Shown here one piece after another: positions 1-6,128 of a stretch of DNA of 7,747 nt. Position numbers and translations under genes: made by a program. The notes under the pieces were generated by a model that did not search any database, was not told the DNA's origin, and worked only from the letters and a program-made list of their open reading frames with translations. This stretch comes from Clostridia bacterium (lineage in GTDB: Bacteria > Bacillota > Clostridia > Oscillospirales > CAG-272). The DNA lies in the NCBI GenBank assembly GCA_017456685.1, contig JAFTIV010000060.1:1-7747 (forward strand). Direction: 5' to 3'. Every line of letters starts with the position of its first letter. Within the stretch, counting starts at the first letter, position 1.

Positions 1-1566
1 ATGGAGCTCTTTTGGGAGCCTGGCTGGATCAATACCTATGGATGCTTCTGGGAAATCGAAATGTTCACAGCCGATGCGCACGAATGGGTGATTCCTGAAA
101 ACCCAACGATTCCATCTACCTGTACAAAGCAGGGCTTGGCAACCCTTGAGTGTGCTAATTGTGATGCAACTAAGACAAGCGCAATTCCTATGCTTGAGCA
201 CTATAACGAAAACCCCTGCGCTAATACCTGTGGAGCCTGCTCGGCAGAGATCACACCTCGCCATGTATATACAAATGCGTGTGATGCCGAATGTGATGTA
301 GAGGGCTGTAACGGAACAAGAACTCCGCCACACAGAGCGCCCGATGATATTCCTTGCGCTGCAGTCTGTGCTGATTGTGGTCAGGCAAAGGAGATAACAG
401 CTAAGCACACCTTTGAGCATAAATGCTCAACTGACTGTATGCTTTGCGGTGCAACCGATCTAAGAGAGGAAACTCACACATGGAGTAATGACGGAAACAC
501 CGATCCCTGCGGAACTCCCTGTGGCTGGGACTGGTGTGATGAGCCTAAGCCTCATAAATATGCAGAGGAAACCTCTTGTAAGCAAAATTGCCTGAACTGT
601 GGCGATGCCCCAAGAGAATCCTTAGTTCCACACACCTATGGACCAATTGACGATGATACAACCGCACCAGAGTGCGATTCGACCTGTAATGTGTGCGAGG
701 AAACAAGAGTAGCTCCTCATAAGTACGCATTCCCTTGTAAGCTTTTCTGTGACATTTGCTTTGCCCAAAACAAGAATGCAATCAATCTCCATGTTTACTC
801 ACATGATTGTGATGTGGATTGTAACACAGAGGGCTGTACCTATAAGAGAAAAACAACTCACAAATTCACAAGTGATTGTGATGCTGTTTGCAATGTAGAG
901 GGCTGTACCTATATAAGAACTGTTGAATTAGATCCAACATTTGTTCCAAACCATAGCTTTGTAAGCGCGTGTGACCCCGATTGTGATGTTGCTAATTGCG
1001 GATACATAAGAGCTGTTGCACCTCACCAATACACAAGCGCGTGCGACCCTGAGTGTAATGTTGAGAATTGTGGCTACAAGAGAACGACCGCAACAGACCC
1101 ATTATTTGACCCCGACCACGAATACACAAGCGCGTGCGACCCAAGCTGTAATGTCATAGGCTGTGGCTATATAAGAGCAGTTCCAAAGCATGTTTACGAT
1201 AACAATTGCGACGCAGATTGTAATGTTGCAGGCTGTGGCTATGTAAGGACAAATGAAACCGACCCTGAGGATGCCTATTATCCAAATCACCGCTTCGTTG
1301 AGGAGGGACAATCGGGCGAGGGCTGGATTGTTAAGACACCTGCCCAAAAGAAAGCCGACGGCTTAGAGGTTCGTATGTGCTTAGAGTGCGATTTTGAGCA
1401 GACTCGCGTGCTTCCTAAGACGGGCGGAGACGGAATAGGCGCAGGCGCTGTTGTTGGAATAGTTGCTGGCTCAACTGTTGTAGCAGGCGCTGGTGGCTTC
1501 TCAATTTTCTGGTTCGTAATCAAGAAAAAGAGCTGGGCTGACCTTATTGCCGTATTCAAGAAATAA
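1..1566 (+). CDS. Cys/His-repeat surface protein with LPKTG anchor, 5' partial
   Basis: Function unknown. The reading frame is open at the left edge and the ATG at base 1 is probably an internal Met: there is no signal peptide, and residues 14-30 (Gly-Cys-Phe-Trp-Glu-Ile-Glu...) align with the end of the discoidin-like domain of the next gene (Gly-Ile-Trp-Glu-Val-Glu). A short CxxC module follows (Cys51, Cys54), then 14 repeats, each a His followed by three Cys. Six have C-x3-C-x2-C spacing and eight C-x3-C-x4-C. I count 48 Cys in 521 residues. The C-terminus has LPKTG (471-475), a Gly/Ala-rich hydrophobic segment (about 479-508), KKK and a short tail, so it is probably exported and wall-anchored by a sortase. 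Tandem paralogue of the gene at 1738. Three Cys plus one His per unit suggests a metal site, but disulphide-linked stalk repeats are an alternative. The reading frame is certain; the role is not. Confidence 0.9.
   Translation: MELFWEPGWINTYGCFWEIEMFTADAHEWVIPENPTIPSTCTKQGLATLECANCDATKTSAIPMLEHYNENPCANTCGACSAEITPRHVYTNACDAECDVEGCNGTRTPPHRAPDDIPCAAVCADCGQAKEITAKHTFEHKCSTDCMLCGATDLREETHTWSNDGNTDPCGTPCGWDWCDEPKPHKYAEETSCKQNCLNCGDAPRESLVPHTYGPIDDDTTAPECDSTCNVCEETRVAPHKYAFPCKLFCDICFAQNKNAINLHVYSHDCDVDCNTEGCTYKRKTTHKFTSDCDAVCNVEGCTYIRTVELDPTFVPNHSFVSACDPDCDVANCGYIRAVAPHQYTSACDPECNVENCGYKRTTATDPLFDPDHEYTSACDPSCNVIGCGYIRAVPKHVYDNNCDADCNVAGCGYVRTNETDPEDAYYPNHRFVEEGQSGEGWIVKTPAQKKADGLEVRMCLECDFEQTRVLPKTGGDGIGAGAVVGIVAGSTVVAGAGGFSIFWFVIKKKSWADLIAVFKK
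790..1248 (+). repeat. Six tandem H...C-x3-C-x4-C repeats in alternating short/long pairs
   Basis: Six consecutive coding repeats (residues 264-416) share the pattern His-x-Tyr/Phe, Cys-Asp-x-x-Cys-Asn-Val-x-x-Cys-x-Tyr-x-Arg. The linkers to the next His alternate: short (units 1, 3, 5) and long (units 2, 4, 6, each with a Thr/Glu-x-Asp-Pro stretch ending in Asn-His or Asp-His). The real period is therefore a two-unit module copied three times. At DNA level 22 bases at 1028-1049 recur exactly at 1121-1142, 93 bp apart, which points to fairly recent internal duplication. Confidence 0.85.
1411..1563 (+). other. LPxTG-type sorting signal
   Basis: This segment encodes residues 471-521: LPKTG, then a Gly/Ala/Val-rich hydrophobic stretch ending in a Phe/Trp-rich part, three Lys and a tail of about eleven residues (Trp-Ala-Asp-Leu-Ile... 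Phe-Lys-Lys). In order this is the sortase-A-type layout: motif, membrane helix, positive charge. The tail is longer and more amphipathic than the usual few basic residues. No sortase gene lies in the window. Confidence 0.75.
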
Positions 1567-1574
1567 AAGCAAAT

Positions 1575-1603
1575 AAAATAGCGCGATATTTTCGCGCTAT
1601 TTT
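1575..1603 (+). terminator. Intrinsic terminator of the first surface-protein gene
   Basis: A perfect 12-bp inverted repeat (1575-1586 with 1592-1603, GCGCGA core) with a 5-nt loop begins 9 nt after the stop codon. The 3' arm ends in TTTT, followed by AATTAAT. The run of A on the 5' side means it could also work on the opposite strand. Confidence 0.85.
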
Positions 1604-1607
1604 AATT

Positions 1608-1621
1608 AATATCGTGATATT
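1608..1621 (+). promoter_or_regulatory. 14-bp palindrome, candidate operator
   Basis: AATATC-GT-GATATT is a perfect 6-bp dyad around a 2-bp centre, just after the terminator and 38 bp upstream of the -35 box of the next gene. It looks like a small dimeric repressor or activator site, but I cannot match it to a known regulator. It could also be a minor secondary hairpin of the terminator region. Confidence 0.3.
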
Positions 1622-1656
1622 GCACAAAAAAGACGAGTGTCTTTTGGTTATTGTGC
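1622..1656 (+). promoter_or_regulatory. Nested inverted repeat upstream of the -35 box
   Basis: GCACAA (1622-1627) pairs with TTGTGC (1651-1656) and AAAAGAC (1628-1634) with GTCTTTT (1639-1645). The loop is GAGT, with a 5-nt bulge at 1646-1650. It ends 3 bp before the -35 hexamer. As DNA it could be a regulator-binding dyad. As RNA it would form only in read-through transcripts from the upstream gene and has no good T-tract of its own. Function not known. Confidence 0.35.
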
Positions 1657-1659
1657 TAA

Positions 1660-1688
1660 TTGATTTATTTGCTTATATATGTTAAAAT
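1660..1688 (+). promoter_or_regulatory. Sigma-A-type promoter of the second surface-protein gene
   Basis: TTGATT (1660-1665), a 17-nt spacer and TAAAAT (1683-1688), preceded by TG one base upstream (1680-1681), give an extended -10 promoter. The expected start near 1695 leaves a leader of about 43 nt. A strong housekeeping promoter for the gene at 1738. Confidence 0.8.
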
Positions 1689-1709
1689 TGATATATAAAT
1701 TATATGCTC

Positions 1710-1731
1710 GCAGGGGCATACCTGCAAGGAG
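1710..1731 (+). promoter_or_regulatory. Leader hairpin abutting the AAGGAG ribosome site
   Basis: GCAGG (1710-1714) pairs with CCTGC (1721-1725) around a 6-nt loop. The Shine-Dalgarno AAGGAG (1726-1731) starts at the next base and lies 6 nt from the ATG at 1738. The stem leaves the ribosome site free, so it more probably protects the mRNA 5' end or presents the site than blocks it. The ribosome site fixes the start codon. Confidence 0.55.
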
Positions 1732-1737
1732 ATTTTT

Positions 1738-4194
1738 ATGAAAAAAGCAATCAAAATATCAATGCTCTTGCTTGTGATGATGCTTACATTCTCTCTCGTG
1801 GCGCTTTGCGTTAGTGCAAGCTGTACGGGCGAGCTTGTGAATATCGCACCACAGGCAACCGTAACAGGCGACAGAGGACCTGGTAACCCAATCGATGTTG
1901 CCGAGGACTGGATAAATGGAGAGGGCGCATTATTCTGGGGCGTTTGGGACCATTTCCACTTGGTAAATGACGGTAACCTTCGCACCTTCTGCCCTGTAAC
2001 TGTACACAACGCTTCATCCGTTGGTATTAGACTTACCTTCGATGGTCCATACAGCCTTTCAAAGGTTGTAATTCACCCATACGGAACAGAGGGTAGAGCT
2101 GACACCTCTCACGTTTGGGAGGTAACTGGTGGAGCCTTGGCTAAGGAAAACGGTTACGATATGAAGGTTTGGCTTTACGCAGGCGACGGTAGCCAAATCG
2201 CAGCTCTTACCTACTTCGTAGAAAAGGACAAGATTGAAATCAATACAGCAGATTACGGCGATATCGCTGAAATCTATATGTATATGGAGGACCATGCGCT
2301 TGCCCAAGGTATTTGGGAGGTTGAGGCTTGGACAAATGAAACACACAATTGGGAGCTTCAAGAGGCTACTCTTAAGGCAAAATGTGACGCAGAGGGCACA
2401 GCAATAGTTAAATGTAGCACCTGTGGCGAGACTGCTGAAGCAATCCTTCCTGCAACAGGACACGTTGATAAGTGCCTTGGCGAGTGTGCTAACGGCTGTG
2501 GCTTGTCACTCAATATTAGCCACTCAAGAGAAGCTGATAAGGCTTGCTCACCTCTTTGCTCAAAGTGTGGAACTGTTCAGTTTGAGGGACAGGGACACAT
2601 AGCTGACGGAACAAATCCGTGTAGCAATACTTGCGTTGTATGCGGAGAAGATGTAGTTCCTAATGCATACGATATTCCAAAAATTTGGTCAACAGGCACA
2701 TATCCGCCATACTCATATGCAAAGCATGTGGCAAATCCTAACGACCCGTGTGATACCACCTGCTATTCCTGTAAGACGGCGAATGCTGTAAAGGCAAAGC
2801 ACGTTCCTGACCCTGATAATCCTTGTACTGTAAGCAAATGCTATAAATGCGGAACAGATGGCGTATTTAGCTCGACCGCTTATGGTGGAGGAGACAATTG
2901 TCCGCACTATCGTGATGAGGACAACTGCGGAAGAATTTGTGATAAGTGTAACGCAAACTTCAAAATGGCATTTGCACACGAATTTGTTGATGAGGACGGT
3001 AATCCATATTGTGGTGGAACCTGTAAGAATTGTGGTGGCACTTGGATAGCAGAACAGCCACATACCTTCTCGCCGACATCTCCTAATACTTGCATTGACT
3101 GTGGCTGGGAAAGAGTTGTAAAGCCTTGTGAGCATGTTTATGATGCCGATTGCGATAACAAGTGTAATCTCTGTAATGCGACAAGATATGGCTTGAGAAG
3201 TGGCGGATACCCAGGAGAAAACTGGCACGTTTACACAACCTTCTGTGATACAACCTGTGACGATTGTCAGGCTGTAAGAACGCCTATACATGTTTTCTCA
3301 TATGATTGCCAAGAAATTTGTGCCGCATGTGGCGAAAATAGAGTGCCTACAGCTACACACACCTATAGCGATGTAACCGATGTAAGCACTGGCGAGATAA
3401 TAGCGGGCACAACGGGCTGTGATGATGTCTGCGATGTTTGTAAGGAAACAAGAAAGGCACCTCATAATTACCAATACGATTGCTCGGTGCTTTGCCTAAC
3501 CTGCTTTAGAAGAAACCCCGATGCAGATGCCCTTCACGACTGGGATAATGCTTGCGATACAAGATGTAACACCTGTAACGCAAACAGAAAGGTTACTCAC
3601 GATTACGATAACGACTGTGATACAGAGTGTAATATATGTAAGGAAATAAGAACTGTTGGCGACCACATTTATGACAATGCCTGCGATAAGGATTGTAACT
3701 CCTGTGGACTCACAAGAGAGGTTCCTGACCATGTTTACGATAACGCTTGCGATAAGAAATGTAATGTTTGTCTTGAGGAAAGAACAGTTGGTGACCACAT
3801 CTATGACAATGCTTGTGATGTTAGCTGTAATAGCTGTAACGAGGTAAGAACTGTTGGTGCTCACTCATATGACAACGATTGTGATGCAAATTGCAATATA
3901 TGTAACGCACCAAGAACAGTTGGCGACCATAGCTATGATGCGGGCATTATAACAACCCCTGCAACAGAGACTACAGCGGGCGAAAAGACCTACACCTGTG
4001 AAATCTGTGGCGACACCTATACAGAGCCTATTCCAGTGCTTACACCTGCAGAAAAGGACGGTCTTGGCGCTGGTGCAATAGTTGGAATTGCTGCTGGCTC
4101 AACGGTTGTTGCAGGCGCAGGAGGCTTCTCAATCTTCTGGTTTGTAATCAAGAAAAAGACTTGGGCTGACCTTATTGGCGTATTCAAGAAATAA
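1738..4194 (+). CDS. Exported discoidin-like, Cys/His-repeat, membrane-anchored surface protein
   Basis: Function unknown; complete, 818 residues. Domains in order: signal peptide (1-28, Lys-Lys start, long hydrophobic core, cleavage probably near Val-Ser-Ala-Ser); a galactose-binding/F5-8 type C-like domain (about 33-198, with Asn-Ile-Ala-Pro, Val-Asn-Asp-Gly-Asn and a closing Trp-Glu-Val-Glu); a CxxC module (216-242); 18 repeats of one His plus three Cys (246-722), nearly all C-x3-C-x2-C; a closing CxxC module (754-757); then a hydrophobic anchor (about 777-804), KKK and a tail. The start is set by AAGGAG six bases upstream. It is a paralogue of the preceding gene: 40 of the last 45 residues agree, but LPKTG is replaced by Leu-Thr-Pro-Ala-Glu, so it may stay in the membrane. 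The discoidin fold suggests glycan or surface binding; the repeats may hold metal. Both are inferences. Confidence 0.93.
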   Translation: MKKAIKISMLLLVMMLTFSLVALCVSASCTGELVNIAPQATVTGDRGPGNPIDVAEDWINGEGALFWGVWDHFHLVNDGNLRTFCPVTVHNASSVGIRLTFDGPYSLSKVVIHPYGTEGRADTSHVWEVTGGALAKENGYDMKVWLYAGDGSQIAALTYFVEKDKIEINTADYGDIAEIYMYMEDHALAQGIWEVEAWTNETHNWELQEATLKAKCDAEGTAIVKCSTCGETAEAILPATGHVDKCLGECANGCGLSLNISHSREADKACSPLCSKCGTVQFEGQGHIADGTNPCSNTCVVCGEDVVPNAYDIPKIWSTGTYPPYSYAKHVANPNDPCDTTCYSCKTANAVKAKHVPDPDNPCTVSKCYKCGTDGVFSSTAYGGGDNCPHYRDEDNCGRICDKCNANFKMAFAHEFVDEDGNPYCGGTCKNCGGTWIAEQPHTFSPTSPNTCIDCGWERVVKPCEHVYDADCDNKCNLCNATRYGLRSGGYPGENWHVYTTFCDTTCDDCQAVRTPIHVFSYDCQEICAACGENRVPTATHTYSDVTDVSTGEIIAGTTGCDDVCDVCKETRKAPHNYQYDCSVLCLTCFRRNPDADALHDWDNACDTRCNTCNANRKVTHDYDNDCDTECNICKEIRTVGDHIYDNACDKDCNSCGLTREVPDHVYDNACDKKCNVCLEERTVGDHIYDNACDVSCNSCNEVRTVGAHSYDNDCDANCNICNAPRTVGDHSYDAGIITTPATETTAGEKTYTCEICGDTYTEPIPVLTPAEKDGLGAGAIVGIAAGSTVVAGAGGFSIFWFVIKKKTWADLIGVFKK
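3535..3927 (+). repeat. Six near-identical 21-22 residue (about 66 bp) H-C3 repeats
   Basis: Units begin at His600, 621, 643, 665, 687 and 709. Consensus: His-x-Tyr-Asp-Asn-x-Cys-Asp-x-x-Cys-Asn-x-Cys, four variable residues ending in Arg, then Thr-Val-Gly-Asp. Spacing is C-x3-C-x2-C throughout. Five units are exactly 66 bp and one is 63 bp. Earlier units in the same protein keep the Cys pattern but have diverged in sequence and length, so this block looks like the most recently expanded part. Confidence 0.9.
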
Positions 4195-4196
4195 TC

Positions 4197-4228
4197 AAAA
4201 AGAACGGACCTCGGTCCGTTCTTTTTTT
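4197..4228 (+). terminator. Intrinsic terminator of the second surface-protein gene
   Basis: A 13-bp stem (4197-4209 with 4214-4226, GAACGGAC core) with a CTCG tetraloop, followed by a T-run to 4228, starts 2 nt after the stop codon. The A-run on the 5' side makes it potentially active for minus-strand transcripts too, so it may also back up termination of the convergent pfkA gene. Confidence 0.92.
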
Positions 4229-4355
4229 GACATATAGACCGAAAGAACATATTATAAGCATACTTTGTCACTTTTTTGCTACAAAACAAGCTCAAAATTC
4301 ACCAAAATATATATTATATATGAACATATTATCATTTAATAATATAAAATAGATT
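4229..4355. other. AT-rich convergent intergenic spacer
   Basis: This spacer lies between the back-to-back terminators. It holds no ORF of note and no promoter I would defend. The only pattern is an 11-bp direct repeat, GAACATATTAT, at 4245-4255 and 4322-4332, plus an AT-only dyad near 4308-4320. Neither has an evident function. Confidence 0.5.
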
Positions 4356-4400
4356 AAAAATAAAGGATTGAGATTTGTACTTTGACAAAGCCCAATCCTT
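4356..4400 (-). terminator. Probable pfkA terminator
   Basis: Read on the minus strand, AAGGATTG pairs with CAATCCTT (4393-4400 with 4363-4370). A 3x3 internal loop and an inner 5-bp helix (4385-4389 with 4374-4378) lie within it. After TA comes a TTTTT run (4360-4356). It starts 17 nt past the pfkA stop. The internal loop makes it weaker than the terminator at 4197. Confidence 0.65.
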
Positions 4401-4417
4401 AAATAATAGCTTATTTC

Positions 4418-5488
4418 TTAACAACCGATGGTTTTAATAATATCATACATATTTTTAAAATATGCACGACGCTCCTCGCAAAGAGCCTTCATAGCCTTGA
4501 TATCCTCAGCGCTGAACGCATCAAGGTCGCCATCCTTAAGCTTGTTCTTGAACATTCTATCAACGATAAGCGCCCACTTAATATCAGTTGCGATAATTTC
4601 GTCCTTTCTTGAGCAGATGACAACATCACTAACGCCATTCAAAAGAAGGTCAACTGCCTTGTCACCCATAACGCAGGCAAGAGAACGGTCGCGAAGAGTA
4701 GGAGTGCCACCACGAACAATATGAGCAGGGCGAACAAATCTTGACTCAACGCCAGTTTCCTTCTCAATCTCCTTAGTAAGGCTCTCTCCAAACTCAGTGC
4801 CAAGACCCTCGGCAACAATAACGATAAAGCTGTTTTGACCCTTGGCGCGCATAGCCTTTATCTTTTCAAACATCGCGTTTTTATCAAATGGGATTTCAAT
4901 AAGAGCAACGCCGATTGCGTTAAGAGCAAGAGCTGTTTCAATAGCAATATAGCCAGCATCTCTACCCATAACCTCCATAACACAGCAACGAGAGTGTGAC
5001 TCGCTTGTGTCGCGAAGCTGGTCGCCCATACGAACAACAGAGTTCATAGCTGTATCATAGCCTATTGTATAGTCGGTTGCGGTAATATCATTGTCGATAG
5101 TACCAGGGATACCAATGCAAGGAATTCCTCTTATGCTAAGGTCTGTAGCGCCTCTAAATGTGCCGTCACCACCGATGGCAACAATACCATCAATGTTATG
5201 CCTCTTACAGGTTGCAATAGCCTTTTGCATGCCCTCCTCATACTTGAACTCATCACAACGTGCGGATCTAAGATAAGTACCGCCGTGAGAGATAATATCA
5301 CTAACATCAGCAATATCAAGAGGACGAACATCGTCGTTTATAAGGCCAGCATATCCACCAACAATACCTACAACCTCAACGCCACGAGCAATAGCAGAGC
5401 AGGTAACGCTTTTTATAGCAGCACTCATTCCAGGAGCATCTCCACCCGAGGAAAGAATACCAATTTTTTTAAACTTTTTTTGTTCCAT
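4418..5488 (-). CDS. pfkA: ATP-dependent 6-phosphofructokinase
   Basis: Phosphorylates fructose 6-phosphate to the 1,6-bisphosphate, the committing step of glycolysis, in the cytoplasm. Visible motifs: GGDAPGM (15-21), GGDGT (106-110), PGTIDND (128-134, catalytic Asp132), MGR (174-176), Glu227, and Arg250, His256 and Arg259 of the sugar-phosphate site. Gly109 after GGD and Gly129 in PGTIDND are the ATP-type residues; pyrophosphate enzymes have Asp and Lys there. At 356 residues it is about 35 longer than the usual 320, as a C-terminal helical-looking extension. Against my recollection of the E. coli enzyme, effector-site Arg21, Arg25 and Arg54 become Lys26, Cys30 and Ile59, so classical ADP/PEP control may be altered. 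The start is set by GAGGT seven bases upstream. It lies downstream of pncC on the same strand, with its own promoter. Confidence 0.97.
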   Translation of the reverse strand: MEQKKFKKIGILSSGGDAPGMSAAIKSVTCSAIARGVEVVGIVGGYAGLINDDVRPLDIADVSDIISHGGTYLRSARCDEFKYEEGMQKAIATCKRHNIDGIVAIGGDGTFRGATDLSIRGIPCIGIPGTIDNDITATDYTIGYDTAMNSVVRMGDQLRDTSESHSRCCVMEVMGRDAGYIAIETALALNAIGVALIEIPFDKNAMFEKIKAMRAKGQNSFIVIVAEGLGTEFGESLTKEIEKETGVESRFVRPAHIVRGGTPTLRDRSLACVMGDKAVDLLLNGVSDVVICSRKDEIIATDIKWALIVDRMFKNKLKDGDLDAFSAEDIKAMKALCEERRAYFKNMYDIIKTIGC

Positions 5489-5538
5489 TTTTATGACCTC
5501 GCAAAAATTTTGGAAATATTTTCATTAAATTCAGCAAT

Positions 5539-5567
5539 ATTTTAACATAATTATATTATAAAATCAA
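5539..5567 (-). promoter_or_regulatory. Sigma-A-type promoter of pfkA
   Basis: On the minus strand, TTGATT (5567-5562), a 17-nt spacer and TAAAAT (5544-5539), with an extended -10 TG at 5547-5546. The -35 box overlaps the pncC stop codon (5566-5564). The expected start near 5532 leaves a leader of about 45 nt to the ATG, which carries GAGGT at 5500-5496. The hexamers match those of the promoter at 1660. Confidence 0.8.
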
Positions 5568-6049
5568 GTGCTTTGAATAATTTTGTCGATTGTAAAGTCA
5601 ATAAGAAGCCTCACCGCCTCGCATCTTATCTGCTCGCGCGAAAATGAGGGGTCAATATTAAGTCGCATTGATGAGGTGTTGCCGTTTATGCAAGCCCCAA
5701 TATAAACTGTTCCAACGGGCTTTTCGTCAGTACCACCATCAGGACCAGCAATTCCTGTTGTGCTGATTCCAACGCTTGTCCCACACGCACAACATACACC
5801 AAGTGCCATTTCCTCAGCCGTCTGCGCCGAGACAGCTCCGTAATCCCTTAGGGTTTCCTCCTTGACACCAAGTAAGCCCATCTTAACTGAATTGTCATAG
5901 GAAACAACACCGCCCCAAAAAACGCTTGATACACCCGATATATCAGTTATAGATTTAGATACAAGCCCGCCCGTGCAGGATTCAGCGCATGAGATAGTAA
6001 GTCCATTTTGTCTTAATAGCTTAGTTAGCTTGGCACAGCGCTCCTTCAT
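5564..6049 (-). CDS. pncC: Nicotinamide-nucleotide amidohydrolase (CinA C-terminal domain protein)
   Basis: Hydrolyses nicotinamide mononucleotide to nicotinate mononucleotide plus ammonia, recycling the pyridine nucleotide released by NAD-consuming reactions; cytoplasmic. The 161-residue protein is a stand-alone CinA C-terminal domain (PF02464), the usual size for PncC, without the N-terminal MoaB-like domain of full CinA. Motifs: AESCTGG (22-28, nucleophile Ser24), Y-x4-K (Tyr51, Lys56; Lys is the catalytic partner), GAVS (71-74) and TTGIAGPDGG (97-106) with PVGTVYIG (111-118). I chose the ATG at 6049-6047 because AAGGGGG (6062-6056) lies at proper spacing and a promoter lies just upstream. 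The frame stays open to 6175, but that adds 42 hydrophobic residues across the promoter. It is divergent from the lipoprotein gene and upstream of pfkA with no terminator between. Confidence 0.93.
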   Translation of the reverse strand: MKERCAKLTKLLRQNGLTISCAESCTGGLVSKSITDISGVSSVFWGGVVSYDNSVKMGLLGVKEETLRDYGAVSAQTAEEMALGVCCACGTSVGISTTGIAGPDGGTDEKPVGTVYIGACINGNTSSMRLNIDPSFSREQIRCEAVRLLIDFTIDKIIQST

Positions 6050-6081
6050 AAAAAGCCCCCTTAATGTACAAATATAAATAT

Positions 6082-6110
6082 ATTTTACCACAAAAAATGC
6101 GATTAGGCAA
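6082..6110 (-). promoter_or_regulatory. Promoter of pncC
   Basis: On the minus strand, TTGCCT (6110-6105), a 17-nt spacer and TAAAAT (6087-6082), with an extended -10 TG at 6090-6089. The predicted start is near 6075, about 25 nt before the ATG at 6049. It faces away from the lipoprotein promoter, and 18 bp separate the two -35 boxes. Confidence 0.75.
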
Positions 6111-6128
6111 GGAATTTGAAACATTCTA

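Noticed and set aside
1738..1824. Lipoprotein signal in the second surface protein
   Set aside because: Neither Cys24 (preceded by Val-Ala-Leu) nor Cys29 (preceded by Ser-Ala-Ser) fits a lipobox; ordinary signal peptidase cleavage is more likely.
2858..3049. 63-residue plus-strand ORF inside the second surface gene (also 3656-3847)
   Set aside because: Out-of-frame shadow of the repeats without ribosome site or recognisable sequence.
2713..3291. 192-residue minus-strand ORF (and similar ones at 1102-1347, 2059-2463, 3496-3864)
   Set aside because: They are antisense to the repeat proteins; the Ile/Thr/Val-rich composition is a by-product of the repeated Cys, Asn and Asp codons, and no ribosome site or family is visible.
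246..3906. C-x3-C-x2-C motifs read as radical SAM cluster sites
   Set aside because: The spacing matches the radical SAM signature, but it recurs many times, in exported proteins, without the surrounding barrel, so the likeness is coincidental.
3535..3927. Asp-rich repeats read as dockerin or thrombospondin type 3 calcium repeats
   Set aside because: There is no DxDxDG-type loop or paired helix; the Cys/His framework is the conserved part.
4197..4400. CRISPR, riboswitch or small RNA in the largest gap
   Set aside because: The gap holds only two terminators and AT-rich spacer; no spaced repeats, promoter or structured RNA core is seen.
4418..5488. Pyrophosphate-dependent phosphofructokinase
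   Set aside because: GGDG and PGTIDND carry Gly at both positions that are Asp and Lys in pyrophosphate enzymes.
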